Shown piece after piece: positions 1 to 11,049 of a stretch of DNA of 64,000 nt. The translations under genes and the position numbers were made by a program. Numbering within the stretch: position 1 is the first letter of the stretch; every line of letters starts with the position of its first letter. This DNA is from Kalaharituber pfeilii (lineage: Eukaryota; Ascomycota; Pezizomycetes; Pezizales; Pezizaceae). The stretch is from positions 682,001-746,000 of the forward strand of contig WHUZ01000001.1 of NCBI GenBank assembly GCA_015179045.1, given 5' to 3'. The notes under the pieces were generated by a model. It was not told the DNA's origin. It worked only from the letters and a program-made list of their open reading frames with translations, and searched no databases.

Positions 1-276
1 TGAAGCGGCATTTTGGCCACAGGACCCCATTTCCACCTACTTACCCTCAAGTTCATGACTGCCGATCACGTGATAAGAATCCTAATCGCCCACAATAAAC
101 CACAAAAGATCCCACCCCGCCTAAGAAAAACCACAACAGCCCCAGGTTTCCTGCACCCCATATAGGAATCGAGATTACATTCGAAAACCAAATTAACATA
201 CTTGTGACCAGAACCCGATTGCAATCCTCTCATTATCTCTGCAAAGATAGTACACACCCAATTTCCGGCCTAAGCA

Positions 277-1729
277 ATGTCAGGGAACTATTCCGACTCT
301 GAGGAGGAAGACTACGGCGACTTCACGACGACAAATGTCACGTTAGGATATGCGACAAAGGAAGAGACGGGGATAAAATTAGCCATTTAGGGGGCGAACC
401 CGTACGTTGCCTGTCTCCCACATGCTTCCCCTCCAGTTCTTTCAATCCCCGGGCTCTGGTGGAGTCTTATTCGAATCCGTGTTTGTGTGCTAATAATGGG
501 GTCTAGATTTGGCCCTACCCCACCTCCGCCCCGGATGTCCGCACCGCCAAATGCCACACTTGCAACCACCTCATGCCGCTCCTCCTCCAACTCGATGGCG
601 AGGTCCCAGATTCTCCGCATGCCAGAATCTTATATGTATTTGGGTGTCTGCACAAAGTGTGTAGGCGGAAGGAGGGGGTGGTGAGAGCGATTAGGGGGGT
701 TGTAGTGCGGAAAGGAAAGGAGGGAGGAAAGTGGGAAGGGAAGCTTGTGGTGGAAGGAAAGAACCCTGTAAAGGAGCAGAAAGAGCTCGAGAAGCTAGAG
801 AAGAAGGGGGAGACAGTAAGACCGGGAGATATGTTGTTCGGAGATAGGCTAGGGGCCGGGAGTGGAAGGGCTAGTGGGAACGCGAATCCATTCTCGAAAG
901 GTAGAGACAGCTCTGAAAGCAATGGTACGAGAGCGAATCCGTTTTCGACAGGAAGCAATCCATCCTCTACATTCCCATCAACATCATTAACATCCCAAGC
1001 ACCACTAACCTCCTCGCCCACAAAACCTGCCTCCACCGCCTCTACCCTCCCCAAATCCTTCGCAGACACTCTCAAGCTCTCAAATACGGACGACAATCCC
1101 CATCCGGTTAAGTGCGATTCCTCCCCTCTCATGCTCGGCCCTCAGGAACCCTGGCCCTCCGTCCTTCCCAGCACCTACCCCCATTACTACCTCGACGCCG
1201 AATACGAGCAACTCGATGCTACCACTCCTGAATCCCTTCTCCACGCTCAAGGCCGTGCGCCTGTCGCTACAGAGGAAGAATTACTTAATTCCGCTTCTAG
1301 TGACGGCGGCGCCGAAGACTGGGGCGGGTACGAGAAGAGCACGTTAGACAAAACCTTCCAGAAGTTTGCGGACCGCGTCGCGCAGAATCCCGAGCAGGTC
1401 CTACGATACGAGCACAAGGGCTTTCCACTCCTTTATTCCAAATCCGACCCCGTCGGCCGCCTGCTCAGCTCCCCACCATCCCTCAGGACGGCGCAATCCG
1501 TTCCCCGCTGCCCCAATTGCCGTAAACAGCGCGTATTCGAATTCCAGCTCATGCCTCACGCTATCGCGATGCTGGAGGCGGAGGATGTGGGATTGATGGA
1601 ATGGAGTGGGGAACAATTATTGTATATACATGTACATGTGTGCCAAAGATACTGGATGAAAATGGGGTGGGGTGGGCGGAGGAGTGGGTGGGGGTGCAGT
1701 GGGAGCAGGTGAAGCAGGTGAAGAGGTAA
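277..1729 (+). CDS. TSR4: PDCD2/Tsr4 family ribosome-assembly protein, frame broken twice
   Basis: PDCD2/Tsr4 proteins chaperone the ribosomal protein uS5 (Rps2) and are needed for 20S pre-rRNA processing. Exon 1 (277-401) encodes an acidic start followed by a VTLGYATKEE motif and SHLGGEP, the signature N-terminus. A 105 bp intron (402-506) is followed by WPYPTSAP and a zinc-binding CHTCNHLMPLLLQL segment. The C-terminal PDCD2_C domain has CPNCRKQRVFEFQLMP, GMEWGTIIVYTC and EEWVGVQWE. Two single-base losses break the frame: one at the G-run 369-372, between the LGY and SHLGG motifs, and one near 1589-1591, between FEFQLMP and MEWGTI. Allowing one extra base at each gives about 449 aa ending at TAA 1727-1729. 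Everything else is intact, so sequencing error seems likelier than a pseudogene. The family call is strong. Whether the gene is functional cannot be told from this sequence alone. Confidence 0.85.
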
Positions 1730-2923
1730 TGAGAGGGCGTATGGGAGGATTTTGAGTGGAGCGGGACAGGCAGGGAGAGGAGATAATGGAGAACTTTATT
1801 GCATGGTGTGCTGGGTGTGCATTATTTGCTATGGCAGATTAAAAATGGAAAATATTGTTCCTTTCCTGCTTGAAAAGGAGATTAATGTGTCTTCTTCACT
1901 TACTTCAGTACGACTCGGCAATTTTTATGCCTTGATCCCCCAAATGGAAGAAACCATTTCACCCCCATTTCCCGAATCTCATTTTGTGTACATGTATCGA
2001 TGTCCACACCCGGTACCTGCCCATTACCCTCAACAGGTGTTTACCATGCCTCAGGCTAGTGCCTCCGTATTCATCAGTTCAGGTGCAGTCGTTATGTAAT
2101 GGTTGGAGATTTTTTGATCGACGTTGCTCTTCCCCCTTTCGGGGAGAGACGCTGGCCGCGGTCCCTCTAACATCACTGGCGGCAGCGAGAGAAGGGAATT
2201 ATAGAGGCAGACCAAGGCTGCTTTTCTCCCACCTTGTACGATTTAATCTCGTTACCCTCCATTGACTTAGTCTTACCTAGTTAATAAATCCCGTTGCATA
2301 CCCGCAACGACCTACCGGTACTTAGAATTAATCCGAGTATCACACCCTCGCTTATGTCAGGGGGCTTCGCCCCCCATTAGAAACCATAAATAAAATCTTC
2401 CATTCCCGAAACAAGTAATAATTAAACTCAACTACAATAAAAAATAGGATTAATCAATAACCCAAGACAAGCAAGACTAAAGACAAGCAAGACCCAGAAG
2501 TACTCTCCATTACCGATAATTTTATTCCATTAATCCTGTTAAACTATTAAACAGCAAGAATCTGATTCCTCCATAGCAAAATCCTCCTATTGTCCCTTTT
2601 AACTACCATGTTAACATCCTCCTTCACAATTTCTCCGTTGCTCAACTCAGCGTATAAACAGTCCATCAGAACCCAATAGCCCTTTAAGTACGAACAGCAA
2701 ACGCTTTGAGTATGTATCCAGTCTATTCCAGAAAAGAAAACGCAACGTACGCTAGGCCCAACCAGTTCACCACAACAACCATGGCCATAAGCCTCACAAC
2801 GAAGCAATCAGCCAAGAGGGGCACCCAAGTATTCCGCTATCTGCCTGCGTCTGTCACTGACCAACGCACCTACCGGCAGAGCGGGCAATTCTAAGTGCAC
2901 GGCAGCCGCCTGGCATTCCACAA
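1730..2923. other. Intergenic, tail-to-tail
   Basis: This lies between the 3' ends of TSR4 and the heptad-repeat gene. It holds a perfect hairpin at 2360-2374 (six-base stem, TTC loop, G-rich left arm) and an AT-rich stretch from about 2380 to 2560. Short ORFs in it have no recognisable protein features. No RNA gene was seen. Confidence 0.6.
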
Positions 2924-3505
2924 CTATCCATCTGTTAATATTATCTTAGATGCTACTATCACTGTTACCTTAGCTGTCATTTGTGCTAATTCTCTCCGAT
3001 TGAGTGGTAACGGTGGGTGTGCTACTCCTACCCCTGGTGGATAAACAAGAGGCTCATGTTCCCTTGCTCCAGAGTTGAATAGCTTTGTTGGGAGTAAACT
3101 TTGCCTACAATAATATGATTGAAGTTAGAAAAGCATTTTCAAATGAGAGGTTCGCCAACTAAGCAGGTCTACCTACTCCCTCACGATACCCTGGACATGT
3201 CGTTGAACATTCTGGAGATCTTGTTGAACATTCTGGAGATCTTGTTGAACATTCTGGACATCTCGTTGAACATTCTGGAGATCTTGTTGAACATTCTGGA
3301 CATCTCGTTGAACATTCTGGAGACCTCGTTGAATATTCTGGACCTCTAGTTGTAATTGTTGGAGCAACTGGATAATAACATTTCCTTGTCCAACTAAAGG
3401 AATGTTTGGGATTAAAGTGACTTCATTCATCACTGCGTTCAGGTTCTGCATGATATTGTTGAAATTGGGCTGTGGGCCAAAGTTCTGTGCTGGGGGTGCT
3501 GCCAT
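2924..3505 (-). CDS. Small heptad-repeat coiled-coil protein of unknown function
   Basis: Function unknown. The two-exon model is exon 1 3505-3177, intron 3176-3105 (72 bp, CTAAC branch site, TTGTAG acceptor) and exon 2 3104-2924, giving 169 aa. Residues about 1-50 are an Ala/Pro/Asn/Gln-rich start (MAAPPAQNFG). Residues about 55-105 are seven consecutive seven-residue units of the type QNVQ-R/Q-D-L/V, an almost perfect amphipathic heptad pattern. After the intron come KLFNSGAREHEPLVYPPG and a PLNRRELAQMT segment. The exon join restores one frame exactly, which supports the model. The layout (short variable N-terminus, coiled coil, conserved NS...PLxxPPG C-terminus) resembles small uncharacterised proteins I associate with fungal genomes. 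That association is from memory and unverified. Confidence 0.65.
3194..3340 (-). repeat. 21-bp minisatellite encoding heptads
   Basis: There are seven tandem copies of a 21 bp unit (plus-strand form ttgaacattctggagatctt plus one base). Each encodes one coiled-coil heptad of the preceding gene. Copies differ mainly at the Q/R and L/V positions. A change in copy number would lengthen the coil without breaking the frame. Confidence 0.9.
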
Positions 3506-3930
3506 GACGTCCTGCTAACTGATCAGTATCAACCTACACAAACCAAACACGCAAGTGAAACAACCTCCTCACTAATAATGTTTCTTATACCTGGTTAGCT
3601 GGCAGGGACAGAGCGGGAAAATCTATGCAATAGTGGGTGGCCCTTTGCCAAGGTGTCGGGCATGATCCCTGTCTGGCACGGCGTGACTTAAGCCTCAAAT
3701 TTCTTGGCAACTATGCTGCGTAGGAAAGAGGGTAGCCATATTAGGCATCCGTTGTGCAAGCCTGAGAGAAGCAAAGTTGCCAACCCTAACTTAAGTCCAT
3801 CTCTGCAAGCAACCAGATCTGCAAGGGCTGCGGTAAATCACATGATTATCGATAAGGTGCTGAAGTTTGTCGCTCGTAGTGTTGCCAAATAATTGTCCAC
3901 GGCCTCCCGCTGCATTCTTTCCTTGTATCA
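3506..3930. other. Divergent intergenic region
   Basis: This holds the promoters of the heptad gene (leftward) and RSM22 (rightward). I saw no conserved element beyond short T/A-rich patches. Confidence 0.5.
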
Positions 3931-6267
3931 ATGTTCCTATGCTCACGCAGCTTACTGCGACCCCGCAGGGTTCCGACTTTTCTGTGCACTCTGCGGCGGC
4001 CAGTTGCGAGCTTGCCGTCAACAACCTTGCAATCAATTCACAAATTCAGCACGACTCGACGCCTCCAGGATACCTCTGAGGGCCAGGATATAGAAAAATA
4101 TGTGCGGGATGTGAGAAAGGAATGGGGTGATTACCTACCTGAAGGCCTCTTAAGCCATGAGCAATATGCGGTCTACCAGCGGTACTTCGGAGCTCCGGCA
4201 AGGTTCTTAAAAGAACAGGAATTGCGCGAAGCTGAAGAAGAGCAACCGACTATGACACTTGAAAATGCAGACGGTACCGAAATTGATGTATGGGAAGATG
4301 AGGAGAGTGAGATAATAAAGGAAATGGAAGTCGAATCAGGGAAAGTGACGGAGGTATCAAAGACCAAGAAATCGACAATGACCCTCAAAACTATAAACCT
4401 CCCAGAAAATCTGAGCAAGAAGGAAAGAAAGGCGTATCTGCAACTATCAAAAGATATTGAAAAGGCTTATAAGCAGATGGAGCAACGCGCCGAGGAGCAG
4501 GATGAAGATCCAGTCGAAGAAGAAGAGCCAGAGGAAGATGAGGAGGAAGATGAGGAGGATGAAGACGATGGGAACTCGCCTGATGACTCAATACGGGCAA
4601 TGATGAGGCGAACACATCCTCTCACCCTTCTGGGTCGCTTCCAAACAGATCCTTTCACCATCGAGCCTCCAGAGGTTCTCACCCAGGTAACGGAAGAATT
4701 CCTCTCGCAGGTCTCAAACAAGCACCTCGATGAAACTGCCCACAGGAATTTTGGTGATACCAGATTGTGCAGCTCCCCTATAGCTACAGTAGCCAAAAAA
4801 AATATGAGCACTGCGTTCCCAATACATCCTAACAATCCTTATATGACCGACTTAGAGGCAGACGTTCACTTCGCCACCGTTATGCCTGGACTTCATGCTA
4901 TTACTCTATCTACCTTGGCAGAGATCCGTAGACGACTGGGACGGGATTGGGTTTTCAACGATGTTAACCGCATCCTAGATGTGGGAACTGGTGGTGCTGC
5001 TATACTGGCTTGGAATGCTATTATTGAGGCGGAGGAATCTGCAAATGGGCCAAAAATAAAGCCTGAAGGTAGCATTGAAGAAATCGGCACAGAAGAAACT
5101 AAGCTTAGGGCCACTGTCGTTACGGGATCACCAGCCCTCCGCTTCCGTGCTTCAAAATTGCTAGAGAATACAACCTTCCTTCCCAGACTTCCAGATATGA
5201 ATCCAAGAGTAACTGTTCCAAGTCTGGCGGAGAGCAACCAGCTACTGCAACCGCGAAAGCCATACGACCTGATAGTGGCTACAAATACCTTGCTGCCTCT
5301 CAGGGAAGACTTCAAGCGCAAATATCATACTGAGAATCTCTGGTCACTGCTTAACCCAAATGGAGGCGTACTTGTGATTATCGAGAAGGGTAATCCTCTC
5401 GGTTTCGACGCAGTTGCAGCTGCTCGCGAGCATCTCTTAAAATATAATATTGCCTCACCGAATTCCGAATACCAGCCGCTCAAGTTAGGCCAGGAGCACG
5501 ACGAGCCCAGGAAACAGAAGGAGATTGGCTACATTATTGCGCCTTGCACGAACCATAAACCGTGCCCGATGTATGTTGGAGCTGGGCTTTCAGGACGTAA
5601 AGACTTTTGCCGCTTCCAGCAAAGATACACTCGGCCAACGTATATGCAGCGTGTAATCAAAGCCAGTAAAGCCGACCATGAGGACGCAGAGTTCAGTTAC
5701 GTCGCTGTGCGACGGGGAAAGGATGCCAGACCGCTCCACAATGTCTCCCCTATCAACCCAAAGATCGAGGATTTCAACACTGAAGCGACGCCAGTGACTA
5801 GCCCATATAACGAAGATCAGCTACGCTCTCACTTCCATACCCTTCCAAGGCTGGTATTTCCACCTATAAAACGGAAAAGGCATGTAGTCATGGACGTGTG
5901 CACGGTAGAGGGTTTCATCGAGCGATGGACTGTGCCAAAGTCCTTTGGCAAGACCGAGTGGCGAGACGCAAGGAAAGCAAGGAACGGTGATATCTGGCCA
6001 TTAGGTGCAAAAACAAAGGTTTCCAGAAACATTAAAATAGGTAAAACAAACAAGTACGAGCAAAAGGCTGCCAGGAAGGCACAAATCAAGGAGAAAAGGC
6101 TCGAGAAGCGATTGAGAAATGAGGCAAAGAAGGAGGAGAAGAGACAGCAAAGGGCATGGAAACAGGCAAAGAAATCAGCAGACAAAGCTTGGAAAATGGA
6201 AAGGAAAGATAAAGCGGAAAAGGAAGATAAACATAATTTTAGGGAAAGATTTGCGGAGGATTATTGA
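3931..6267 (+). CDS. RSM22: Mitoribosome assembly methyltransferase-like protein Rsm22/METTL17
   Basis: Rsm22/METTL17 acts on the mitochondrial small ribosomal subunit during its assembly. The gene is a single 778 aa exon. The first 40-50 residues are Arg/Ser/Leu-rich without acids (RSLLRPRRVPTFLCTLRRP), a clear mitochondrial presequence. An acidic low-complexity stretch follows at about 190-215. The methyltransferase core begins near residue 345 with the SAM-binding RILDVGTGGAAILAW motif. C539, C545, C560 and C657 (in APCTNHKPCP, KDFCRF and VVMDVCTVEG) sit where the family binds an Fe-S cluster, so that role is inferred from the family. The lysine-rich tail (about 700-778) is probably RNA-contacting. 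The first in-frame ATG gives the best presequence. RSM22 is convergent with PBN1. Confidence 0.93.
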   Translation: MFLCSRSLLRPRRVPTFLCTLRRPVASLPSTTLQSIHKFSTTRRLQDTSEGQDIEKYVRDVRKEWGDYLPEGLLSHEQYAVYQRYFGAPARFLKEQELREAEEEQPTMTLENADGTEIDVWEDEESEIIKEMEVESGKVTEVSKTKKSTMTLKTINLPENLSKKERKAYLQLSKDIEKAYKQMEQRAEEQDEDPVEEEEPEEDEEEDEEDEDDGNSPDDSIRAMMRRTHPLTLLGRFQTDPFTIEPPEVLTQVTEEFLSQVSNKHLDETAHRNFGDTRLCSSPIATVAKKNMSTAFPIHPNNPYMTDLEADVHFATVMPGLHAITLSTLAEIRRRLGRDWVFNDVNRILDVGTGGAAILAWNAIIEAEESANGPKIKPEGSIEEIGTEETKLRATVVTGSPALRFRASKLLENTTFLPRLPDMNPRVTVPSLAESNQLLQPRKPYDLIVATNTLLPLREDFKRKYHTENLWSLLNPNGGVLVIIEKGNPLGFDAVAAAREHLLKYNIASPNSEYQPLKLGQEHDEPRKQKEIGYIIAPCTNHKPCPMYVGAGLSGRKDFCRFQQRYTRPTYMQRVIKASKADHEDAEFSYVAVRRGKDARPLHNVSPINPKIEDFNTEATPVTSPYNEDQLRSHFHTLPRLVFPPIKRKRHVVMDVCTVEGFIERWTVPKSFGKTEWRDARKARNGDIWPLGAKTKVSRNIKIGKTNKYEQKAARKAQIKEKRLEKRLRNEAKKEEKRQQRAWKQAKKSADKAWKMERKDKAEKEDKHNFRERFAEDY

Positions 6268-6583
6268 GCGTAAAAGTGCTTTTTTTTTATGCAGGTGAAT
6301 TGTACATTAGGCATATCAATTGCTGGCAATGCATTTGTCTATATAGGCGCACGAAAAGACAAAACAAACTCACTTCACAGCGTAAAGGCTTATTTTCCAG
6401 GTTCGGATCTATTCTCTTGTTCATGACTGTTTGAAATTACTCGTGTGTTCTGTTATGGTATCAGTACACTTGTTTATTTATTCAGGCATGATTATAGTAC
6501 TCATTGTTCGAAATATGAGATTAAATTGATATATCGTGGGTAGAAAAATACAAGGAGGAAATAAATATCCCTCTTCTAAATCA
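6268..6583. terminator. Convergent 3' region of RSM22 and PBN1
   Basis: AT-rich 316 bp between two stop codons. It starts with an eight-T run shortly after the RSM22 stop. It probably carries the polyadenylation signals of both genes. No ORF or RNA gene was seen. Confidence 0.4.
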
Positions 6584-8225
6584 CTACTCTACCTTGGTTA
6601 TTTTCTTCTTCTTCAGACTTGCCATAATGACCTTAAGCGTGATGTATAAGAATCCAATCCCTACCACGACAGCTGTTCCGAATTTGATAGAAACAGCGTA
6701 ATCTAGGTTCATCACTGGCACTTGAAGTGAAGAATATGTTGATCCCCCTTCAGGCAACTTTGGTGATAGATGATAATACGCAGTGTCGTTTTCGAACATG
6801 TGCTCATATCCAAGATGTATACGGTCAAAAGGGCTTATGTGGAACTTCTCCCAAGCATGAGATGAACAAGCCCAGAATACCACAGGCCAGGGCATATCCT
6901 GCTTTATGTATTCACTACCAGAAATTGGTTCAAGATACCTAAGGTGTAATGGCAGTTCCACATCAGTAAGCCCTGTTTCCGCGGGATCTTCGATTTCCAG
7001 CAATACGCTGCTACCCCATCGGCTCTGCGTCCATGCTGGTGCTTCAAGGTCCGCTTCTCCGTAAAGTCCCTTCAGCCTATGCAGACCTAGAGATTTCAAT
7101 AGTTGCGGATCAGATAACTGATATTTGTCCACGAAAAACGTTTTTGGAAGGGTAAAATATGCATGAAGTGCGCATTCCTCTGAAGGAGCTTTTCCAGCAG
7201 CGACTCGAAGTAAAAACTTAGGATGAAGTCCAGTGGGTTCTTTGAAAGAGCCACTGAATACACCTGCACTGCGGAAATGGCGGGTCTGGAACGAGAACAG
7301 TGTAGGTTTTAGCTCTTCTGACTCCCCAAGGACGGTTAGTATACCCCCGAATGACAGTTTTTCCTCGCTTATAGAAGGTCGTTGGTCAAAAATGCCAACC
7401 TCAACCCGGTGATCTTGAGCTAGCTTTTGAACCGTTGTATCCCATGGCCCATCTGGAGAGCTGGACCAGTAAGCAGAGATTGTAAACCCTTGTGGAACTG
7501 CGCTCTTTTCATGATAATCAATGTCAAGGTAATCTGCTGATCGGAGCAAGGAGGTTTCATCCAAGCATATTTTGTCTTTCCTGCAGACATTGCGTTGGAA
7601 AAACTCAACAAAGGCTGATAAATCTGGGACTGCCGCGTGGAACTGTTGCTTTCCGCCTGGGATCTCAACAAATGCATCCTATTAAACACATTAGAGTTTC
7701 TAATTCCAAGTGCTTGGGCCTAACGGGTAAGCAGTACCAAAATTGTTGAGCAACTGGCGCCATTCCCGAAGATTAAACGTAACAATGAACAGAAGTGATC
7801 ACTGAAACACAAGTCAACTCCTATCCCTGACACCGGGCATCATGAATTACCCACGTGTCTTGAGCCAGGGCTTCCACTGGGGTTGTAATTATATGAAGAC
7901 CAGCAGGCGCCCTAGAGGAAAATGGGTTGAATGAATCGTATGCTGCCGTTGTGCTCCATCTAATATAGAGCTCTGAAAGCGGTTTCAACGCATCCTGGAT
8001 CTGTATCCCTCGGCGCGATTAATTCAACGATTCGGTGGATCGGAGTATGTGGGTGGCCTGTACCTGTAGGGGTATCTCATGAGGAAGTATTGTCCATTTT
8101 TCTTGACGTGCTGCGTGTAACGACCTGACTTTTAATTTGGAACCGCGCGATTCCGAGAGCGAGAACTGGTCAGGATCAGTGGGTGGAGAATTGGGCTTCA
8201 CGAGAAAGGTGACTCTCTGCTTCAT
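6584..8225 (-). CDS. PBN1: GPI mannosyltransferase I subunit Pbn1/PIG-X
   Basis: Pbn1 is the ER-membrane partner of the GPI-mannosyltransferase I catalytic subunit (PIG-M/Gpi14) and adds the first mannose of GPI anchors. There are four exons: 8225-8064, 8000-7855, 7801-7738 and 7678-6584 (488 aa), with introns of 63, 53 and 59 bp. Family landmarks in order are MKQRVTFLVKP at the start, SSRAPAGLHIITTP, CSLLRLIFGNGASCST, SADYLDIDY, and the PIG-X signature LPLHLRYLEP...PWPVVFWAC. One C-terminal membrane helix (about 455-480) ends in a KKKK tail, fitting an ER type I protein with a lumenal body. The intron after the second exon needs the GTGGGT donor at 7854. The nearby GTAATT site gives the wrong phase. 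The gene is divergent from BFR2. Confidence 0.92.
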
Positions 8226-8866
8226 TTTGGATGATGGCTAAGGTAGATGTGGCGGCAGCGCAGAGTGGAGAATTTGTGGGGAATCAAATGGGATTTACTG
8301 TAGCTGAGCAGGGTTCCAGATCGGCTGTGCAGCTTATTTCTGGTAGGGAAGAGCTTCAACGACTCCTGCGCAACCAATTGCAGACGGACCGACCTCCATG
8401 GAATGGAATTTGAGAAGCTGGTCCACTTTTGCTGACCCAGTTATCTAGTCTAGAAAAGTACATGAGTGATTATTTGGGGTGAATAAAACACTATACGTAT
8501 TGAGGACTGATGACAGCTGTCCTCTGCTGTTTTACTGCACATCCTCTTGAACATGTGAGAATAAGATCGTCACGGCCCGTTACGTAAGCAATCCCAGCCT
8601 CCATCTGTAGCGCCAAAGATTTCAGTCTTAGCCTCGCCAAGATTTACAACTTTCGAACTTTTTGTCGATAGCTTCACAATGTGCCAATTGCAACCAGCTC
8701 TCCAAGGTACTTGACACAACGAAGCTACACCATCCACTGCCGCGCCTGAGCCCGCACAGCTGTTGAAGCAGCAATTGCGCCACAAGGCATCCACAAGGCG
8801 CCCTCATCTTTCGATCGCGTTCACCACAGAAGAATCTCAGACTGATTCCTCGCAACCCCTTCCACA
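8226..8866. promoter_or_regulatory. Divergent promoter region PBN1/BFR2
   Basis: 641 bp shared upstream region. Just before the BFR2 start it becomes CA-rich, as is usual for fungal 5' leaders. I could not assign a specific factor site. Confidence 0.4.
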
Positions 8867-11049
8867 ATGCCACCAGCAAAGTCCAAATCTACCTCCGTTT
8901 CCAAAACGGCTACCACCACCAACCGCATCTCCCTCAAGGACTCCCTTGCTGATCTCTTGAACGCCACAACTGCACCGAAGGATTTCGATCCTGAAGACAT
9001 CGGTGATGAACAATACAGTGATGATGGTGGTGACCGGGTGAGCGACTCGAGTCGGGATGAGGGGGCGGGTAGGGAGAAGAGGGGAAGGGAGCATTATGTT
9101 GCTGTTGGGTAAGCTCCATTTCTTGGTGGGTGGCAGGAGTGGAGGAAATAAGGGATGTTAGTGGATGGAGCTGGGAGGTGAGATTATGTGTAGTTGGATT
9201 GGGCTAATTGAGTGTGTAGGAAGAGTAAATTGAGGAAAAAGATAGATGAGGAATTAGAGGAGGGACTTTTAGGGCAAAAGTATGTGGGCGAGAGGGTTAG
9301 GAGGGAGGTATTCGACAATAATGATGAGGACGAGGACGAGGACGAAGAGGACCATGACTTAGAACCCTCAGAAGGCGACGGCGAAGGTGGAAGCAGTGGA
9401 CCTGAAACCGAGGGCGCGGAGAAAGAGGACGAAGATGCATTTATGGATGGGGATGAGAGTGAAGAGGAAGGTGACAATGATGAGGACGATGATGAAGAAA
9501 TTGATAGTGATGCGGCATTCGGAGAGAGCGACCACGAGAAGGAGTTTGCGAAGTTTAAGTTTAAGGGAAGTAGGACTACGAACGGGGGACTGGTGTCGAA
9601 GAGGGGGGCGAGGGTTACAGGGAGTAGCGGTGAGGAGGAAGAGGAGGGGAGTAGTGATAAGGAAGGAAGCGAACAGGGTAGTGAAGCGGAAAGTGGGGGC
9701 GAGGGAGCAGACGATGGGAGTGGGGAGGCTAGCGATCATGATGATGAGGAAGGCGATGAGGAAGAGGGTGAGGATGAGGATGACAAGGACGAAAGCTCCG
9801 GCGCAGATGACGATAACGAAGACAACACCCGTGACGAGCTCCGCAAACTTATATTAAAAGACTCCTCTGCCGAGGCGAAATCTAGTGGCAGCAATGTCCC
9901 TGCCTCAGTGCGGAGTGATGTAGAGAAGGGTAAAGCTGTGCGCGCACAACAGGCTACATTTGATGACTTCTTGGGGGTGCGGATAAAGTTACAGAAAGCG
10001 CTTGTGGCCGTGAACGAGATGGCCGTAATCGAGGAGGATAAAGACAAGAAAGAAGAGGGAGGGGATTTTATGAAGGCTGTAAATGGGGATATCGATAGTG
10101 GAGTGGTAGGAGAGGATATGTGGAAGGAGGCAGAGCAAGCGGCAGTTAAGCTGTGGAATGCGATAGCCGAGATGCGGATAGTATGTTCTGTATTCTCCAA
10201 TCAACTGATATGTTCTAACGTTCTACGTGGATACAGGTCATGACTGCCGCAACCACAAACTCCAAAAAGCGCAAAACCCCGCCCACAATTACTCCCGACA
10301 CTCCCACGAGCACAATCACCACCCATATGACCACCCTGCAACGCAACATCCGCCCCTGGCGTGGCTCCGTCCTCACCAAATGGACCCAACAAGCCCATGC
10401 AAACAGCACCGATGCCGTCCTATCCCTCCTGCACCCGCTCGAAAACCGCCTCAATAACTCAGTCTCTTCGCAAGCTGGTTCCACTACCTCCCACCTTCCG
10501 CTCCATCTCCACAACTACATCCACCCACCTACCTCCTCTGATCCCGAAAAGATCTCTCCATATCTTGTCTCCCGCGCACATTTAGCAAGGGCTTGTGCCC
10601 CTACACACACAGCGCGAGGAATCATTTCTTCGGAAAGAATCTTCGACGACTCGGATTTCTACCAGCTCCTACTGCGCACACTCGTCGACCAGCGCCTTTC
10701 CTCCACCGGGGCCGCTAGCACCTCTGCATCCGCAGCACACGCAGCGGCGCTGGCGTCCCGCTCGCTCAAGCTTCCGGGGGGTGCGAAAATGCGGAGGAAC
10801 AAAGACGGGGAATTGGTCAAGGTGGACACGAAGGCAAGTAAGGGCAGGAGGTTGAGGTATAATGTGCATGAGAAGCTACAGGATTTTATGGTGCCGGTGG
10901 GGGAGAGGGCGTTGGGGTGGTGGGAGGAAAGGCAAGTGGGGGAGTTATTTGCGAGTCTGTTAGGAGGGGAGGGAAAGAGGGAACGAGGGGAAGGGGGAGA
11001 GGAAAACAGGATGGACGTAGAGGAGGATGGGTTGCGGATATTTGGGTAG
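8867..11049 (+). CDS. BFR2: Bfr2/AATF (Traube) ribosome biogenesis protein
   Basis: Bfr2/AATF is a nucleolar protein of the small-subunit processome. Exons are 8867-9108, 9220-10180 and 10237-11049 (671 aa), with introns of 111 and 56 bp. Both joins keep phase and the second intron has a CTAAC branch site. The N-terminus is [10 protein letters not shown] followed by SLADLLN and [15 protein letters not shown]. Residues about 100-300 are extremely acidic (Asp/Glu/Ser-rich, encoded by GA-rich DNA). The AATF core follows ([19 protein letters not shown]), and the C-terminal TRAUB domain has [18 protein letters not shown] and [13 protein letters not shown]. The acidic block produces long but meaningless antisense ORFs. 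Confidence 0.92.

Noticed and set aside
3119..3349. Plus-strand Leu/Ile-rich repeat ORF
   Set aside because: It is the antisense of the heptad minisatellite. The minus-strand reading is spliced, longer and has non-repetitive ends.
7802..7860. Apparent break between PBN1 exons 2 and 3
   Set aside because: The GTGGGT donor at 7854 gives a 53 bp intron in the right phase, so no frameshift is needed.
9184..10200. Antisense Ser-rich ORFs opposite BFR2
   Set aside because: They are the complement of Glu/Asp-rich codons in the acidic BFR2 block.
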